64,000 nt of DNA, from NCBI GenBank assembly GCA_963843465.1, contig CAWJKP010000009.1, positions 310,001 through 374,000 of the forward strand, read 5' to 3'. Each line of letters opens with the position of its first letter. The stretch's first letter is position 1. Below are positions 35,885 through 46,680 of the stretch, one piece after another. The notes under the pieces were generated by a model. The model had not been told where the DNA came from. It searched no databases and was given only the letters and a program-made list of their open reading frames with translations. The stretch comes from CAWJKP01 sp963843465 (GTDB lineage: Bacteria > Planctomycetota > Planctomycetia > Pirellulales > Thermoguttaceae). The translations under genes were made by a program, and so were the position numbers.

Positions 35885-36012
35885 CAAGGCGCAAAGCGCA
35901 AGCGAGGGTAAGTTGTTGTGCTTCCCTCGCTTACGCTTCGGGTTTCGATTGCGCGGTCTGCGCCGCTCACATCGCGCGGCGTGAATAATCCGGGATGAAT
36001 AATCCGGGATGA
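35885..36012. repeat. CGCAAGCGAGGG...TGAATAATCCGGG repeat block
   Basis: Inverted CGCAAGCGAGGGTAA/CCCTCGCTTACGCTTCG and two direct GGGATGAATAATCC units, same family as 18677-18812. Confidence 0.8.
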
Positions 36013-36017
36013 GGCGA

Positions 36018-36634
36018 TCAGCCCTGGCCTTCCAGGTCGGTCAAACATTGGCGGAGCCGTCGCAAGACGCGAGACTTGGCCTTGTAGACGGCCTGCAGCG
36101 TCATGCCCAGCTCGTCGGCGACGTCGGCCGGGCGGCGGCCGCCGGCTGTCGTGCGGAAAAGGCCTGCCAGGTGCAGTCCTCGAACTCCGCCCGCACCACC
36201 TCCAAGCCCCGTCTCCAGAGGGCGTCTTCGGCCGCCGGGCCGCCACTGAGGCTGGAGGCTTCCAGTTGCTCGGGCAACTCCTGCAACTGCTGCTGGGCCC
36301 AGGTCCCGCCCTTGGCCTCGGGTGTGCCCTGGCGGTCGCGGAAATACTGGAGGAGTCGATGGCGAGCGATGCCCCAAAGCCAATGGCGAAAACTCCCCGC
36401 GGCCCCGCTGCCCCGGAAGTCGCCCATGCCTTTGAGCACCGCGCAGAAGACTTCCTGCACCACGTCGGTCGCATCCTCGGGCTGGAGCCCTGCGCGACGG
36501 CACCAACCGTAGATCAACGGGCTGTAGAGATCCACGAGCCGCTGCCAGGCCTCTGGGTTGCGGGCCTTCACCCGTCCCAACAAGCTGGAGGACGTGGAGC
36601 CGGGCCAGTCGGCGATATGGCTATCGTAGGCCAT
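36018..36634 (-). CDS. ECF RNA polymerase sigma factor, one frameshift
   Basis: About 206 residues. Sigma region 2 is WQRLVDLYSPLIYGWCRRAG then DVVQEVFCAVLKGMGDFR and FRHWLWGIARHRL. After a missing base in a TTTT run near 36158 the frame continues as FRTTAGGRRPADVADELGMT and AVYKAKSRVLRRLRQC, which is region 4. This is the planctomycete ECF type commonly found next to kinase-WD40 genes; the kinase gene follows 297 bases downstream on the same strand, so the sigma factor may be activated by it. No anti-sigma gene is separate; the kinase's zinc-finger-like start may serve. Confidence 0.88.
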
Positions 36635-36710
36635 GATGCCCCCAGTGTCCCAAGAATGAGTAGGGTTGTCAATAGTGCGGCGGGAGGGTTAGCCGCCACG
36701 GTGGGGGTTG

Positions 36711-36799
36711 TACTGCACGCGGTCGGAAATGCGCTGTTCGTAGTCCCGCCTTCAGGCGGTCTTGCCGCGGATTTCCGGCTAAAAGCCGGTACTACGAAC
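36711..36799. repeat. CGTAGT...CCGGCTAAAAGCCGG...ACTACG repeat
   Basis: Begins TACTGCACGCGGTCGGAAATGC, then CCGCCTTCAGGCGG and TTCCGGCTAAAAGCCGG palindromes inside CGTAGT/ACTACG. It fills most of the gap between ilvD and the sigma factor gene. A near-identical copy is at 49132-49222. Confidence 0.9.
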
Positions 36800-36804
36800 T
36801 TGAA

Positions 36805-38640
36805 TCAGTCCCACTTGAGAATCGCCCCCGTATCCGCGCTGGTGGCCATGCGGGCGTAGCGGGCCAGCCAGCCGGTCTTGTAGCGAGGCTCGGGGGCCTG
36901 CCACTTCTTGGCCCGCTCGGCGAGCTCGGCCTCGCTCAAGCGGACGGAAAGCGTGCGGCCGGGGATGTCGATCTCTACCACGTCGCCAGGCTGGAGCAGG
37001 CCGATCGGGCCGCCGGACGCGGCCTCGGGACTGACGTGGCCGATGCAGGCGCCCGCCGTGCCGCCGGAGAAGCGGCCGTCGGTGATCAGGGCCACCTTGT
37101 CGTCCAGGCCCATGCCCTTGATGGCCGTGGTGGGGGCCAGCATCTCCTGCATGCCCGGGCCGCCGCGAGGCCCCTCGTAGCGGATCACCACCACGTCGCC
37201 GGCCTTCACCCGGCCGTTGACGATGCCCGCGTAGGCGTCGGTCTCGGCATCGAAGATCACGGCCGGTCCGCGGAAGCGGAGCATCTCGGGCTTCACGCCG
37301 GCCGTCTTCACCACCGCGCCCCGCGGCGCCAGATTGCCGTAAAGGATTGCCAGGCCGCCCTCGGGAGTGTAGGCGTGGGGGACCTCGCGGATGCAGTCGT
37401 AGGGATCGAAACCCAACTGCTCCGGGGAGACCTCGCGGATCGAGGCCGCCAGGCTTGTGTGGCTGGACATGCCCTCGCTGGTTCGCTGGCCGCCGGCGGC
37501 GACCGCGGCCAGCTCCAGGGCCTCTTGGCCCGCCGTGCTGGCGCGGACGTCGAACTCGGCGATGTTTTGGCCCAGGGTCTTGCCGGTGACCGTCGGGCAA
37601 TCCAGCGCCAGCAGGCCCGGGCAGCCCCGCTGGATACTGCCGAGGATGGTGTGGATGCCGCCGGAATTGTGGACGTCTTCCACGTGGAAGCTGCTGCTGG
37701 GCGCGACCCGGCAGACGTTGGGCGTCGCGCGGCTGAGGCGGTCGATCTCGGCGATGTCGTACTCGACGCCGGCCTCGCGGGCGATGGCCAGGATGTGCAG
37801 CACGGTGTTGGTGCTGCCGCCCATGGCCATGTCGAGGATCATGGCGTTATCGATCGAGCCGGCGGTGACGATCTCGCGGGGTAAGAGGCCGTGGCCTTCG
37901 CCCAGGCGATCGAATTGGCGGACCATCTCCAGGATCCGCTCGGCCGCCTGGCGGAAGAGCCGCTTGCGCTGGGCGGCGGTGGCCAAGAGCGTGCCGTTTA
38001 GGGGCAAGGCCATCCCCAGGGCCTCGCAGAGACAGTTCATGCTGTTGGCCGTGAACATCCCCGAGCAGGAGCCGCAGGTCGGACAGCCGGCCTGCTCGAG
38101 GGCGAGCAATTCCGCGGCGGTGAGCTTGCCGCGTTGCCGGGCGACCGCGCCGGCGAAGACGTCGATCAAGTCGACCGTCTTGCCGTCGGGCATCTTGCCG
38201 GCCTCCATCGGCCCGCCGCTGACGAAGATCGTGGGGATGTTCGCCCGCATGGCGCCCATCAACATGCCGGGGACGATCTTGTCACAATTGGGGATGCAGA
38301 TCATACCGTCAAAACAGTGGGCGTTGATCATCGACTCCACCGAGTCGGCGATGATCTCGCGGCTGGGAAGCGAATACTTCATGCCGGCGTGGCCCATGGC
38401 GATGCCGTCGTCGATGCCGATGGTGTTGAAGACGAAGGGCACCCCGCCCGCCTCGCGCACGCACCGCTTGACGAACTCGCCCACGCGGTCCAGGTGGACG
38501 TGGCCGGGGATAATGTCCACGTAACTGTTGCAAATGGCAATGAACGGCTTGCGGAAGTCGTCTTCCTGGACGCCGGTGGCGCGCAGCAGGCTGCGGTGGG
38601 GGGCCCTGGCGTCGCCGAGCTTGATCATGTCCGAGCGCAT
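36805..38640 (-). CDS. ilvD: Dihydroxy-acid dehydratase
   Basis: Catalyses dehydration of 2,3-dihydroxy-isovalerate and -3-methylvalerate to the 2-keto acids in valine and isoleucine synthesis; cytoplasmic iron-sulphur enzyme. 611 residues, intact. Cluster and metal ligands lie in FDGMICIPNCDKIVPG and AGCPTCGSCSGMFTANSMNC; substrate loops include IGIDDGIAMGHAGM, MAMGGSTNTVLH and DGRFSGGTAGACIGHVSPEA. The start MRSDMIKLGDARAPHRSLL matches the family. No other ilv or leu gene is adjacent. Upstream 38641-38907 carries a GGGAGAGGG repeat (38679-38713). Confidence 0.97.
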   Translation of the reverse strand: MRSDMIKLGDARAPHRSLLRATGVQEDDFRKPFIAICNSYVDIIPGHVHLDRVGEFVKRCVREAGGVPFVFNTIGIDDGIAMGHAGMKYSLPSREIIADSVESMINAHCFDGMICIPNCDKIVPGMLMGAMRANIPTIFVSGGPMEAGKMPDGKTVDLIDVFAGAVARQRGKLTAAELLALEQAGCPTCGSCSGMFTANSMNCLCEALGMALPLNGTLLATAAQRKRLFRQAAERILEMVRQFDRLGEGHGLLPREIVTAGSIDNAMILDMAMGGSTNTVLHILAIAREAGVEYDIAEIDRLSRATPNVCRVAPSSSFHVEDVHNSGGIHTILGSIQRGCPGLLALDCPTVTGKTLGQNIAEFDVRASTAGQEALELAAVAAGGQRTSEGMSSHTSLAASIREVSPEQLGFDPYDCIREVPHAYTPEGGLAILYGNLAPRGAVVKTAGVKPEMLRFRGPAVIFDAETDAYAGIVNGRVKAGDVVVIRYEGPRGGPGMQEMLAPTTAIKGMGLDDKVALITDGRFSGGTAGACIGHVSPEAASGGPIGLLQPGDVVEIDIPGRTLSVRLSEAELAERAKKWQAPEPRYKTGWLARYARMATSADTGAILKWD

Positions 38641-38678
38641 GGGGTTCTCGCGGAAAGGCTTGCGGGGATGGAACTGGT

Positions 38679-38713
38679 CCCCTCTCCCTCCGGGAGAGGG
38701 TTAGGGTGAGGGG
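38679..38713. repeat. CCCTCTCCCTCCGGGAGAGG repeat
   Basis: Copy of the 25041 family in the divergent gap between ilvD and the DUF1080 gene, followed by GGTTAGGGTGAGGGG. Confidence 0.9.
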
Positions 38714-38907
38714 AACTGGCGAAGACTCTGTATTGTAAACTAACCCGGTCGGGTGCGGTAGGGTCGACGCTCTGCCCAACCATCGCCGGCTGGTAGCCAA
38801 CAGCGATGGTCGAGAGTATCCTAATCAAGGTACAGGTCAGGCTGGAAAGCCTGACGTACATGACTACGCCGCATGTTCACCTGAGTTACACCACAAGGAA
38901 CCCACCC

Positions 38908-39546
38908 ATGAGAACCATCCTCGTGACCGCCTGTTTCCTCCTGCTCTGGGGCCCAGCCCTGGCCGACCAGCCGGCCAGCGAGCATTTGGCGTTTGTGCCC
39001 CTGTTCGACGGCAAGACGTTTACCGGCTGGGAGGGCGACCAGAAGGTTTTCCGCATCGAGGATGGGGCGATCGTCGGCGGTAGTCTCAAGCATTCGCTGC
39101 CCCGCAACGAGTTCCTCGCCACCATCAAGGAATACGGCGATTTCGAGTTGCGGCTGAAGTTCAAGCTGCTGGGCCCGGAGGCCAACGGCGGCGTGCAGAT
39201 CCGCAGTCAGCGGGTCGCCCACAGCAGCGAGATGATCGGCTACCAGGCCGACATGGGCCAGCACTACTGGGGCACCCTCTACGACGAATCCCGCCGCTGT
39301 CGCACGCTCGCCGGGCCACCGCCGGCCGAGCAGAAGAAGTTCGTCCACTTCGAGGACTGGAACGACTACCGCATCCTCTGCCAGGGACGGCGGGTCCAAC
39401 TCTGGGTCAACGGCAAGCCGACCGTCGACTACACCGAGCCCGACGCGTCCCTCTCGCAACGCGGCTTGATCGGCCTGCAAATCCACGGCGGCGGCCCGAC
39501 CGAGGCCTGGTACAAAGACATCGCCATCCGGGAGATCGGCCCCTGA
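38908..39546 (+). CDS. Exported DUF1080 (3-keto-disaccharide hydrolase-like) protein
   Basis: 212 residues starting MRTILVTACFLLLWGPALAD, a Sec signal peptide cut after ALA, with AAGGAAC upstream. The single DUF1080 jelly-roll shows FVPLFDGKTFTGWEGD, then ANGGVQIRSQRV, GYQADMGQHYWGTLYDESRR, NDYRILCQGRRVQLWVNGK and a final GLIGLQIHGG. Members bind or hydrolyse sugars at the cell surface and are greatly expanded in planctomycetes. Monocistronic and flanked by repeats. Confidence 0.92.
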   Translation: MRTILVTACFLLLWGPALADQPASEHLAFVPLFDGKTFTGWEGDQKVFRIEDGAIVGGSLKHSLPRNEFLATIKEYGDFELRLKFKLLGPEANGGVQIRSQRVAHSSEMIGYQADMGQHYWGTLYDESRRCRTLAGPPPAEQKKFVHFEDWNDYRILCQGRRVQLWVNGKPTVDYTEPDASLSQRGLIGLQIHGGGPTEAWYKDIAIREIGP

Positions 39547-39585
39547 GGAATTAGTGGCTAGTGGTCAGTGGCTAGTGGTTAGGTG

Positions 39586-39683
39586 GTAGGGTGGGACAAG
39601 GCCGCCGTAGTGGCCGCCGGCCCACCGGGATCGGGCAGAGTTGGTGGGCCGGCGCTCGCTGGCGCGAGCTTGTCCCACCCTAC
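39586..39683. repeat. GTAGGGTGGGAC palindromic element
   Basis: 98-bp copy between the DUF1080 and HAD genes. It is itself flanked by inverted ACTAGCCACTGACC/GGTCAGTGGCTAGT sequences (39551-39584 and 39738-39775). Confidence 0.9.
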
Positions 39684-39782
39684 GCCTACGTCTCGACGTT
39701 CCTCCGAATGCAATTCACGATCTCTTCCCACCGCCCACCAGCCACTGACCACTAGCCACCGACCACTAGCCACTGTTCCGCG

Positions 39783-40397
39783 ATGCTCAAGTTCCTCTAT
39801 TTCGACCTCGGCCGGGTGCTGCTTCATTTCAGCGTCGATCGGATGTGCCGGCAAATGGCCGAGCTGGCGGGCATCGAGCCGGCGGCGGTGCGGTCGGCCC
39901 TCTTCCAGGGCGATCTCCAGGACCGTTACGAGCGGGGCGAGATCAGCGGCGCGGAGTTCCACGAGGCCTTCTGCCAGGCCACCGGCACCCGGACCGACTA
40001 CGCCGCGATGGCCCTTGCCGGCAGCGCGATCTTCGAGCTCAACGTGGGCATGTTGCCGGTCGTCTCTCAACTCCGTGCGGCCGGCCACCGCCTGGGCATT
40101 CTCTCCAACACCTGCGAGGGACACTGGGAGTATTGCCTGGCCCGCTACCGCATCCTTGCGGAGGATTTCCAGGTCTACGCCCTGAGCTACCGGATCGGGG
40201 CCGTCAAGCCGCAGCCGGAGATCTACCGCGAGGCCGCCCGGTTGGCGGGCGTGCGGCCCGAGGAGATCTTCTTCACCGACGACCTGGAGGCCAACGTCCA
40301 CGGCGCCCGCGCGGCGGGCTTCGATGCCGTCCATTACACGAGCACACGGCAGTTGACCGCCAATCTTCGCGCCCGAGGCATCCGCTTCAATTACTAG
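39783..40397 (+). CDS. HAD-superfamily hydrolase (YihX-like)
   Basis: 204 residues with the four HAD motifs: I FDLGRVLLHF (second Asp replaced by Gly, as in YihX-like members), II GILSNTCEGHW, III Lys in GAVKPQPEIY, IV FFTDDLEANVHGA. A helical cap lies between motif I and II. The loss of the second motif-I Asp is common in epoxide-hydrolase- and YihX-like relatives, some of which act on sugar phosphates. It ends one base from the convergent xylA stop. Substrate unknown. Confidence 0.9.
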   Translation: MLKFLYFDLGRVLLHFSVDRMCRQMAELAGIEPAAVRSALFQGDLQDRYERGEISGAEFHEAFCQATGTRTDYAAMALAGSAIFELNVGMLPVVSQLRAAGHRLGILSNTCEGHWEYCLARYRILAEDFQVYALSYRIGAVKPQPEIYREAARLAGVRPEEIFFTDDLEANVHGARAAGFDAVHYTSTRQLTANLRARGIRFNY

Positions 40398-40398
40398 C

Positions 40399-41718
<1,320 letters not shown>

Positions 41719-41826
41719 GAAGGGATCTCCAAACTCAAGCTAGGGTTCGTGGGTCGTGGGTCAAGCCGGTCAAAGTACATATCCTGCCAAATCGCCGCCG
41801 GCTCGGCAAGGGGCTGTACTACCATC

Positions 41827-42365
41827 GTTTTGCGAATAGCTGTAGGGTGGGACAAGGCCGCCTCGGCGGCCGCCGGCCCACCGGGATCTGGTAGAATTGG
41901 TGGGCCGGCGCTCGCTCACGCGAGCTGGTCCCACCCTACCTTCTTAAGCTGGCTGGCTACCATCGTTTTGCGAATAGCTGTAGGGTGGGACAAGGCCGCC
42001 TTGGCGGCCGCCGGCCCACCGGGATCTGGTAGAATTGGTGGGCCGGCGCTCGCTCACGCGAGCTGGTCCCACCCTACCTTCTTAAGCTGGCTGGCTACCA
42101 TCGTTTTGCGAATAGCTGTAGGGTGGGACAAGGCCGCCTTGGCGGCCGCCGGCCCACCGGGATCTGGTAGAATTGGTGGGCCGGCATCGCTCACGCGAGC
42201 TGGTCCCACCCTACCTTCTTAAGCTGGCTGGCTACCATCGTTTTGCGAATAGCTGTAGGGTGGGACAAGGCCGCCTTGGCGGCCGCCGGCCCACCGGGAT
42301 CTGGTAGAATTGGTGGGCCGGCGCTCGCTCACGCGAGCTGGTCCCACCCTACCTTCTTAAGCCCG
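41827..42365. repeat. Four tandem 138-bp repeats containing the GTAGGGTGGGAC element
   Basis: The unit GTTTTGCGAATAGCT (at 41827, 41965, 42103, 42240) plus a 98-bp palindromic element plus TTCTTAAGCTGGCTGGCTACC repeats at 138, 138 and 137 bp. The copies are nearly identical; the third lacks one base (GCATCGCTC for GCGCTCGCTC). The array lies upstream of both divergent genes xylA and bioA, which must be transcribed from within or beyond it. Confidence 0.95.
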
Positions 42366-42387
42366 CGAAAGCCCCTAACTGTCCACC

Positions 42388-43738
42388 ATGCAGCAACCGT
42401 CTCACGAAACCCTGAAGGCATGGGACCGCCAGTACGTATGGCACCCTTTCACCCAAATGGAGGAGTACGAGCCGCTGATCCTCCAGCGGGGCGAGGGATG
42501 CCGGGTCGTGGACATCGATGGCAACCAGTACATTGATGGCGTCAGCAGCCTGTGGTGCAACGTCCACGGGCACCGGCATCCGCGGCTGGACGCAGCCATC
42601 CGGCAGCAGCTCGATCAAGTGGCCCACGTGACCCTCCTGGGCGCGTCGAACCCGCCGGCGATCATGCTGGCCCGGCGGCTGGTCGATCTGGCCCCACCGG
42701 GGCTGGCCCACGTTTTCTTTTCCGACGATGGGGCGACCGCCGTCGAGTCGGCCTTGAAGCTGGCCTTCCAGTATTGGCGTCAACGCCGCGATCCCAAGCC
42801 GGAGAAGACCGTCTACGTTGCCTTGGGCGACGCCTACCACGGCGACACGTTGGGCAGCGTCAGCGTGGGCGGGGTGGAGCGGTTCCATGCCCTGTTCCAG
42901 CCGCTGCTGTTCCCTTGCCTCCGCGTGCCCGCGCCCAACCCCTATCGCTTGCCGCCGGAGGTGCCGCGCGAGCAAGCCCTGGCCTGGCACCTCGATCGGC
43001 TGGAGCAACTGCTGGCCCGCGAGCACTCGCGGATCGCCGCCATGGTGATCGAGCCGCTGGTGCAGTGCGCCGCGGGGATGATCGTTCACCCGGCCGGCTA
43101 TCTCCGCGGCGTTCGCCAGCTTACCCGGCGGTACGACGTGCTGCTGATCGCCGACGAAGTGGCCGTGGGCATGGGCCGGACCGGGTCGATGTTCGCCTGC
43201 CAGCAGGAGGAGGTCGTCCCAGACCTGCTCTGCCTGGCCAAGGGCCTGACCGGGGGGTACCTGCCGCTGGCGGCTACCCTGGCCACAGACGAGATCTGGC
43301 AGGCCTTCTTGGGGGATTACTCGCAGTCCAGGACCTTCCAACACGGCCACACCTACGGCGGCAATCCGCTGGGCGCCGCGGTGGCCCTGGCCACCCTGGA
43401 TGTTTTCGAGGAGGAGCAGACGCTTGCCCGGCTGCCGGCCAAGTCCGCGCGGCTGGCGGAGCACCTGGGGCGCATCGCCCGGCTGCCGCACGTGGGCGAC
43501 GTCCGCCAATGCGGCCTGATCGCCGGGATCGAGCTGGTCCGCGACCGCACGAGCAAGGAGCCCTATCCCTGGGCGGAACAACGCGGGTTCCGCGTCTGCC
43601 GGCACGCGCAGCGAGGGGGTCCTGCTGCGTCCCTTGGGCAACGTGCTGGTGATTTTTCCTCCGCTATCGATCACGCTCGACCAGTTGGACCAGATCGCCC
43701 TGGCCCTGGAGCGAGGGATCGTGAAGATTACTTCCTAG
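42388..43738 (+). CDS. bioA: Adenosylmethionine-8-amino-7-oxononanoate aminotransferase, one frameshift
   Basis: PLP enzyme of biotin synthesis that aminates KAPA to DAPA using S-adenosylmethionine. About 449 residues. Substrate start WDRQYVWHPFTQMEEYEP is diagnostic of BioA; GDAYHGDTLGSVSVGG, DEVAVGMGRTG, the PLP Lys in LCLAKGLTGGYLPL and HGHTYGGNPLG follow. One extra base near 43607 (GCGCAG) shifts the frame before the C-terminal VLLRPLGNVLVIFPP and LERGIVKITS, which continue to 43738. No other bio genes are in the window. There is no clear ribosome site because the repeat array ends about 25 bases upstream. Confidence 0.93.
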
Positions 43739-43739
43739 C

Positions 43740-44008
43740 GCGGATTATTCATGGCCCTGGGCGTTTCCGTGCAGGGCATCGAATGGAAGCCCGAAGCGCA
43801 AGCGAGGTTAGCCCGAATTATTCACGCCCCGCGATGTAAGCGGCGCAGAGTGCGCAATCGAAACCCGAAGCGTAAGCGAGGGTAATTCCGTTAGCCGGCC
43901 TCGCTTACGCTTCGGGTTACGATGCGGCCGTGAATAATCCGGGTTAGAGCGTTCCTCGGACCTCGCTTGCGCTTCGGGCTTCCCTTGGGCGATGAATAAT
44001 CCCGGCTA
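43740..44008. repeat. Composite CGAAGCGCAAGCGAGG/AATAATCCGGG repeat block
   Basis: Several inverted copies of CGAAGCGTAAGCGAGG and CCTCGCTTACGCTTCG, each bounded by (GT)GAATAATCCGGG or its complement. The rest of 43739-44170 shows no gene. Confidence 0.85.
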
Positions 44009-44170
44009 GCTCTTGGGCCAAGGCCGAACCCGCAGAAACCCGCCGATCGGGAAAATCTGCCAAAGTGGAATAGGCTGGCTAGCCGATTCAATTGGTACCC
44101 CGAGCAGATTCCCAGGGGGGAACAGTCCGGTGCCGGTCCCTTGCGGATCGCCCGGACTGTAATTTTTTGA

Positions 44171-44491
44171 CTACCAAATCGCCGGCGAAGGCGAAATGGG
44201 GCCGTAGAACCAGGTATAAGCCGGGAGAGTCGGGCTGTGGGCCGGATAGCCGGGAGCGACCAGCACGCCGTAGGTGTAAGCCATCGAGTAGGAGGGGGCC
44301 CAAAGGTAGGGGGACGAGTAAACTTCGTTTCGCGGCGGCCCGTACACGCAACCGTCAACGTGAGCCGTGCCGTGGAAGCCCCAGCGACCATAGCCGCAAG
44401 GCCATTCGGCCATCGCCGGACCGCAGGCCGCCAGCCAAACCAGGACGACCAGCGCCAGCGGAACCATCCATCCAATCGCTCTTGGTCTCAC
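44171..44491 (-). CDS. Small exported Tyr/Pro/Gly-rich protein
   Basis: 106 residues. An N-terminal signal (WMVPLALVVLVWLAACGPAM) contains LAAC, so it could be a lipoprotein or cleaved after AMA. The mature part (RWGFHGTAHVDGCVYGPPRN, SYSMAYTYGVLVAPGYPAHS) is rich in Tyr, Pro, Gly and Trp, suggestive of a surface or cell-wall protein. No family recognised. It lies upstream of queD on the same strand but nothing links the functions. Confidence 0.6.
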   Translation of the reverse strand: MRPRAIGWMVPLALVVLVWLAACGPAMAEWPCGYGRWGFHGTAHVDGCVYGPPRNEVYSSPYLWAPSYSMAYTYGVLVAPGYPAHSPTLPAYTWFYGPISPSPAIW

Positions 44492-44557
44492 GATCGTACT
44501 CCTTTACGCAAAAGTCACCGCTTCCCTGGGTTCAATCGCTTTGCCCAATCGGTTGTT

Positions 44558-44971
44558 TTACAGGCCCTCCGACGGACAGTAGGTCGCGTAGCAACGGGGC
44601 GTCTCCCAAAGCCGCACCTCGACCACCGGAAACCGCCGGGCGGCCGTATAGTCGAAGATCAGCCGGGCGATGTTCTCGGCCGTGGGGTTGACGTCCATCA
44701 AATGCATCGGCTCCCCCAGGCCCTCTAGTAAAGGCACAACCGGATCATCCCGTCGCAACAACATGCGATGGTCCAGCTCTTCGTCGATCCAGCGGCTTAC
44801 CACGTCCTTAATATCGCTAAAGTCTAACACCATGCCCCGCGCATCGAGCTGCGGCGCTTCGATGGTGATCACCACCCGGCCGTTATGTCCGTGCAGGTGC
44901 CGGCACTTCCCCTCGTAGTTCAAGAGGCGGTGGCCATAACAGAAGTCGATCGCGCGGGACACTCGATACAT
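44558..44971 (-). CDS. queD: 6-carboxy-5,6,7,8-tetrahydropterin synthase-like protein (QueD)
   Basis: 137 residues of the PTPS/QueD family. Zinc His ligands in FCYGHRLL and HLHGHNGRV; the Cys of CRHLHGHN, spaced C-x3-H-G-H, is the QueD-type catalytic Cys. MVLDFSDIKDVV, the catalytic LDHRMLL and NPTAENIARLIFD complete the set. It converts 7,8-dihydroneopterin triphosphate in preQ0/queuosine synthesis. A queC-like gene is 1.7 kb upstream; queE and folE are not in the window. ATG at 44971 was preferred to an upstream in-frame ATG that would add a low-complexity repeat. Confidence 0.9.
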   Translation of the reverse strand: MYRVSRAIDFCYGHRLLNYEGKCRHLHGHNGRVVITIEAPQLDARGMVLDFSDIKDVVSRWIDEELDHRMLLRRDDPVVPLLEGLGEPMHLMDVNPTAENIARLIFDYTAARRFPVVEVRLWETPRCYATYCPSEGL

Positions 44972-45088
44972 GATAGGGGTCGGGGGATGGGGGTTGGGGA
45001 AGGGGTTGGGGGTCGGAAATCCGAGCCGGGCCGTGTCGGCCCGGATGGGCGGTGCGCCCGTGCGCCGAATACTCCGCAAGGATGGTCC

Positions 45089-46300
45089 CTATGGTTGGAC
45101 TACCCAATCTGGGGGAGAAGGCTGGTAGAGCCTCGGAAAGTATTCTCCTCTTTCAATTTCGCATTTCGGCAAAGCCTCCTGGAGCTTCTTCACGCCCGCA
45201 TCGGTAACTTTGGCGCCCTGGAGCCCTAATAACTGGAGTCTTGTCAACCGTTTGACGTGTTCCAACCCAGCGTCGGTGACCGGGGTGTAGCTGAGGTCCA
45301 AACTCACGAGTTGGGTCGATCCTTCGAGGGTTTCAAGGCCGGCATCGGTTACTTTGGTCCGGCGGAGGTCCAAGATTGCGACCCCGGTCAATCCCTTGAA
45401 GTGTCCCAGTCCGGCGTCCGTAACCGGGCTCTCGCAGAGGGACAACTCGTGCAGATAAGGCAGCGATTTCAGGTCCTCCAGGCCGGCACCCGTCACCCGG
45501 GTGCCGCGGAGTTCCAATATTTGTAGCCGCGCTAATCTCTTGAGACGTTGCAGTCCAGCATCTGTGATGGGAGGGTGGAAGATATACAGTCCTTCGAGTT
45601 GCGTCAACGCGTTCAAGCCTTTCCGCTCACAGCCGCTAACCTTTGGATAGCGAATCGCCAAGAATCTGAGTTGAATCAATTCCCCTATATGTTCCAGTTG
45701 GGTATCCGTCAGCTCGATGCCCTCGATATCAAGGTCTCGTAGCTGCGGCAACGCCTTAACATGGCTGAGCAGGGCGTCAGGGATCGAGCAGGGTTCGAGG
45801 TGTACCTCAACAACTGACGCGAAGAAATCCTCGCCCAACAGCTCCCGAAGCCACACCGGCAGGGGCGGCTCTTGGGTTCGCAGCGAGTCGAACGCGTGTA
45901 GCTGCCAGTCAAAGAACGCCGCACCCCCAGATTTCCTTATCTCGCTTACGTCCGCTTTCTGCTTCTTCGCCCTCTCAATCTCCGCCATGAACCAACTGCA
46001 GGGCAGGGCGACGGCAACCGTCAGCACCAGCAGGAAAGAGATGCTGAACTGGAACCGCCACCGAAAGAGCAGACTGACGACGAAGCCGACAAGCATCCCT
46101 AGCAACACGGTAGCGGCGATCGCCACGGTAATCAGCACGGTGCATCCTTTGTGGTGGTTTAGTGGGAGCCACTGAAACCGCTCCGACAGCCAGAGCAGGC
46201 ACTCCACGGCCACGAGCCCGATCACGAGTCGGTCCGGCGTGAGGCGGAACCACGGGCGGCGCGAATTGCACGCGGCGGGCGGGGATTCGGTTGCGGTCAT
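45089..46300 (-). CDS. Membrane-anchored leucine-rich-repeat protein
   Basis: 403 residues. Three N-terminal membrane helices (LVIGLVAVECLLWL, VLITVAIAATVLLGMLVGF, FLLVLTVAVALPCSWFM) are followed by a linker and at least eight LRRs of about 24 residues from residue 180 on (LRDLDIEGIELTDTQLEHIG, LQILELRGTRVTGAGLEDLK, LVSLDLSYTPVTDAGLEHVK). The repeats match the VTDAGLxxL type widespread in planctomycetes. It probably binds proteins at the membrane; there is no enzymatic domain. It lies between the queD- and queC-like genes, same strand. Confidence 0.85.
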   Translation of the reverse strand: MTATESPPAACNSRRPWFRLTPDRLVIGLVAVECLLWLSERFQWLPLNHHKGCTVLITVAIAATVLLGMLVGFVVSLLFRWRFQFSISFLLVLTVAVALPCSWFMAEIERAKKQKADVSEIRKSGGAAFFDWQLHAFDSLRTQEPPLPVWLRELLGEDFFASVVEVHLEPCSIPDALLSHVKALPQLRDLDIEGIELTDTQLEHIGELIQLRFLAIRYPKVSGCERKGLNALTQLEGLYIFHPPITDAGLQRLKRLARLQILELRGTRVTGAGLEDLKSLPYLHELSLCESPVTDAGLGHFKGLTGVAILDLRRTKVTDAGLETLEGSTQLVSLDLSYTPVTDAGLEHVKRLTRLQLLGLQGAKVTDAGVKKLQEALPKCEIERGEYFPRLYQPSPPDWVVQP

Positions 46301-46311
46301 TAGGTTAAATC

Positions 46312-46587
46312 GTTATCCACTTGACTAAAGCGATCGGTAAACCTACGTCGCGTAGCGACGATGCGGCGGTAGCCGTGGGTTTTAACCCACGGAACGTAGG
46401 GCCCCACGCCCTCCGTTCGTCGCGTAGCGACGATTGAAATGGCCGGGTTGCCCGATGGCACGCGGCTTGTTTTCAACCGTCGCTACGCGACGGGGGGGCA
46501 ATATCACGGGATCCGATCCGTGGGTTAAAACCCACGGCTACCATCATAACGTCGCTACGCGACGAACTTGTGAGTCAAGTGGATGAC
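46312..46587. repeat. 276-bp symmetrical composite palindrome
   Basis: Outer arms GTTATCCACTTGACT (46312-46326) and AGTCAAGTGGATGAC (46573-46587). Inside, in mirror order, are GTCGCGTAGCGAC palindromes (46346-46360, 46419-46433, 46478-46492, 46550-46564) and CCGTGGGTTTTAACCCACGG (46373-46392, 46519-46538). No gene. This fills the gap between the LRR and queC-like genes. Confidence 0.9.
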
Positions 46588-46680
46588 AATTTAAGGTTGT
46601 TGCTCATTGGCGCCAACGGATTCCTGATCCGCCTCACAATAGCAAAATCCGGGGCCTACCGGGGCTAGGGCAGGTTCCCC

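Noticed and set aside
41827..42365. CRISPR or coding tandem repeat
   Set aside because: The 138-bp unit has no variable spacers; its open plus-strand frame is repeat-derived and antisense to the xylA leader.
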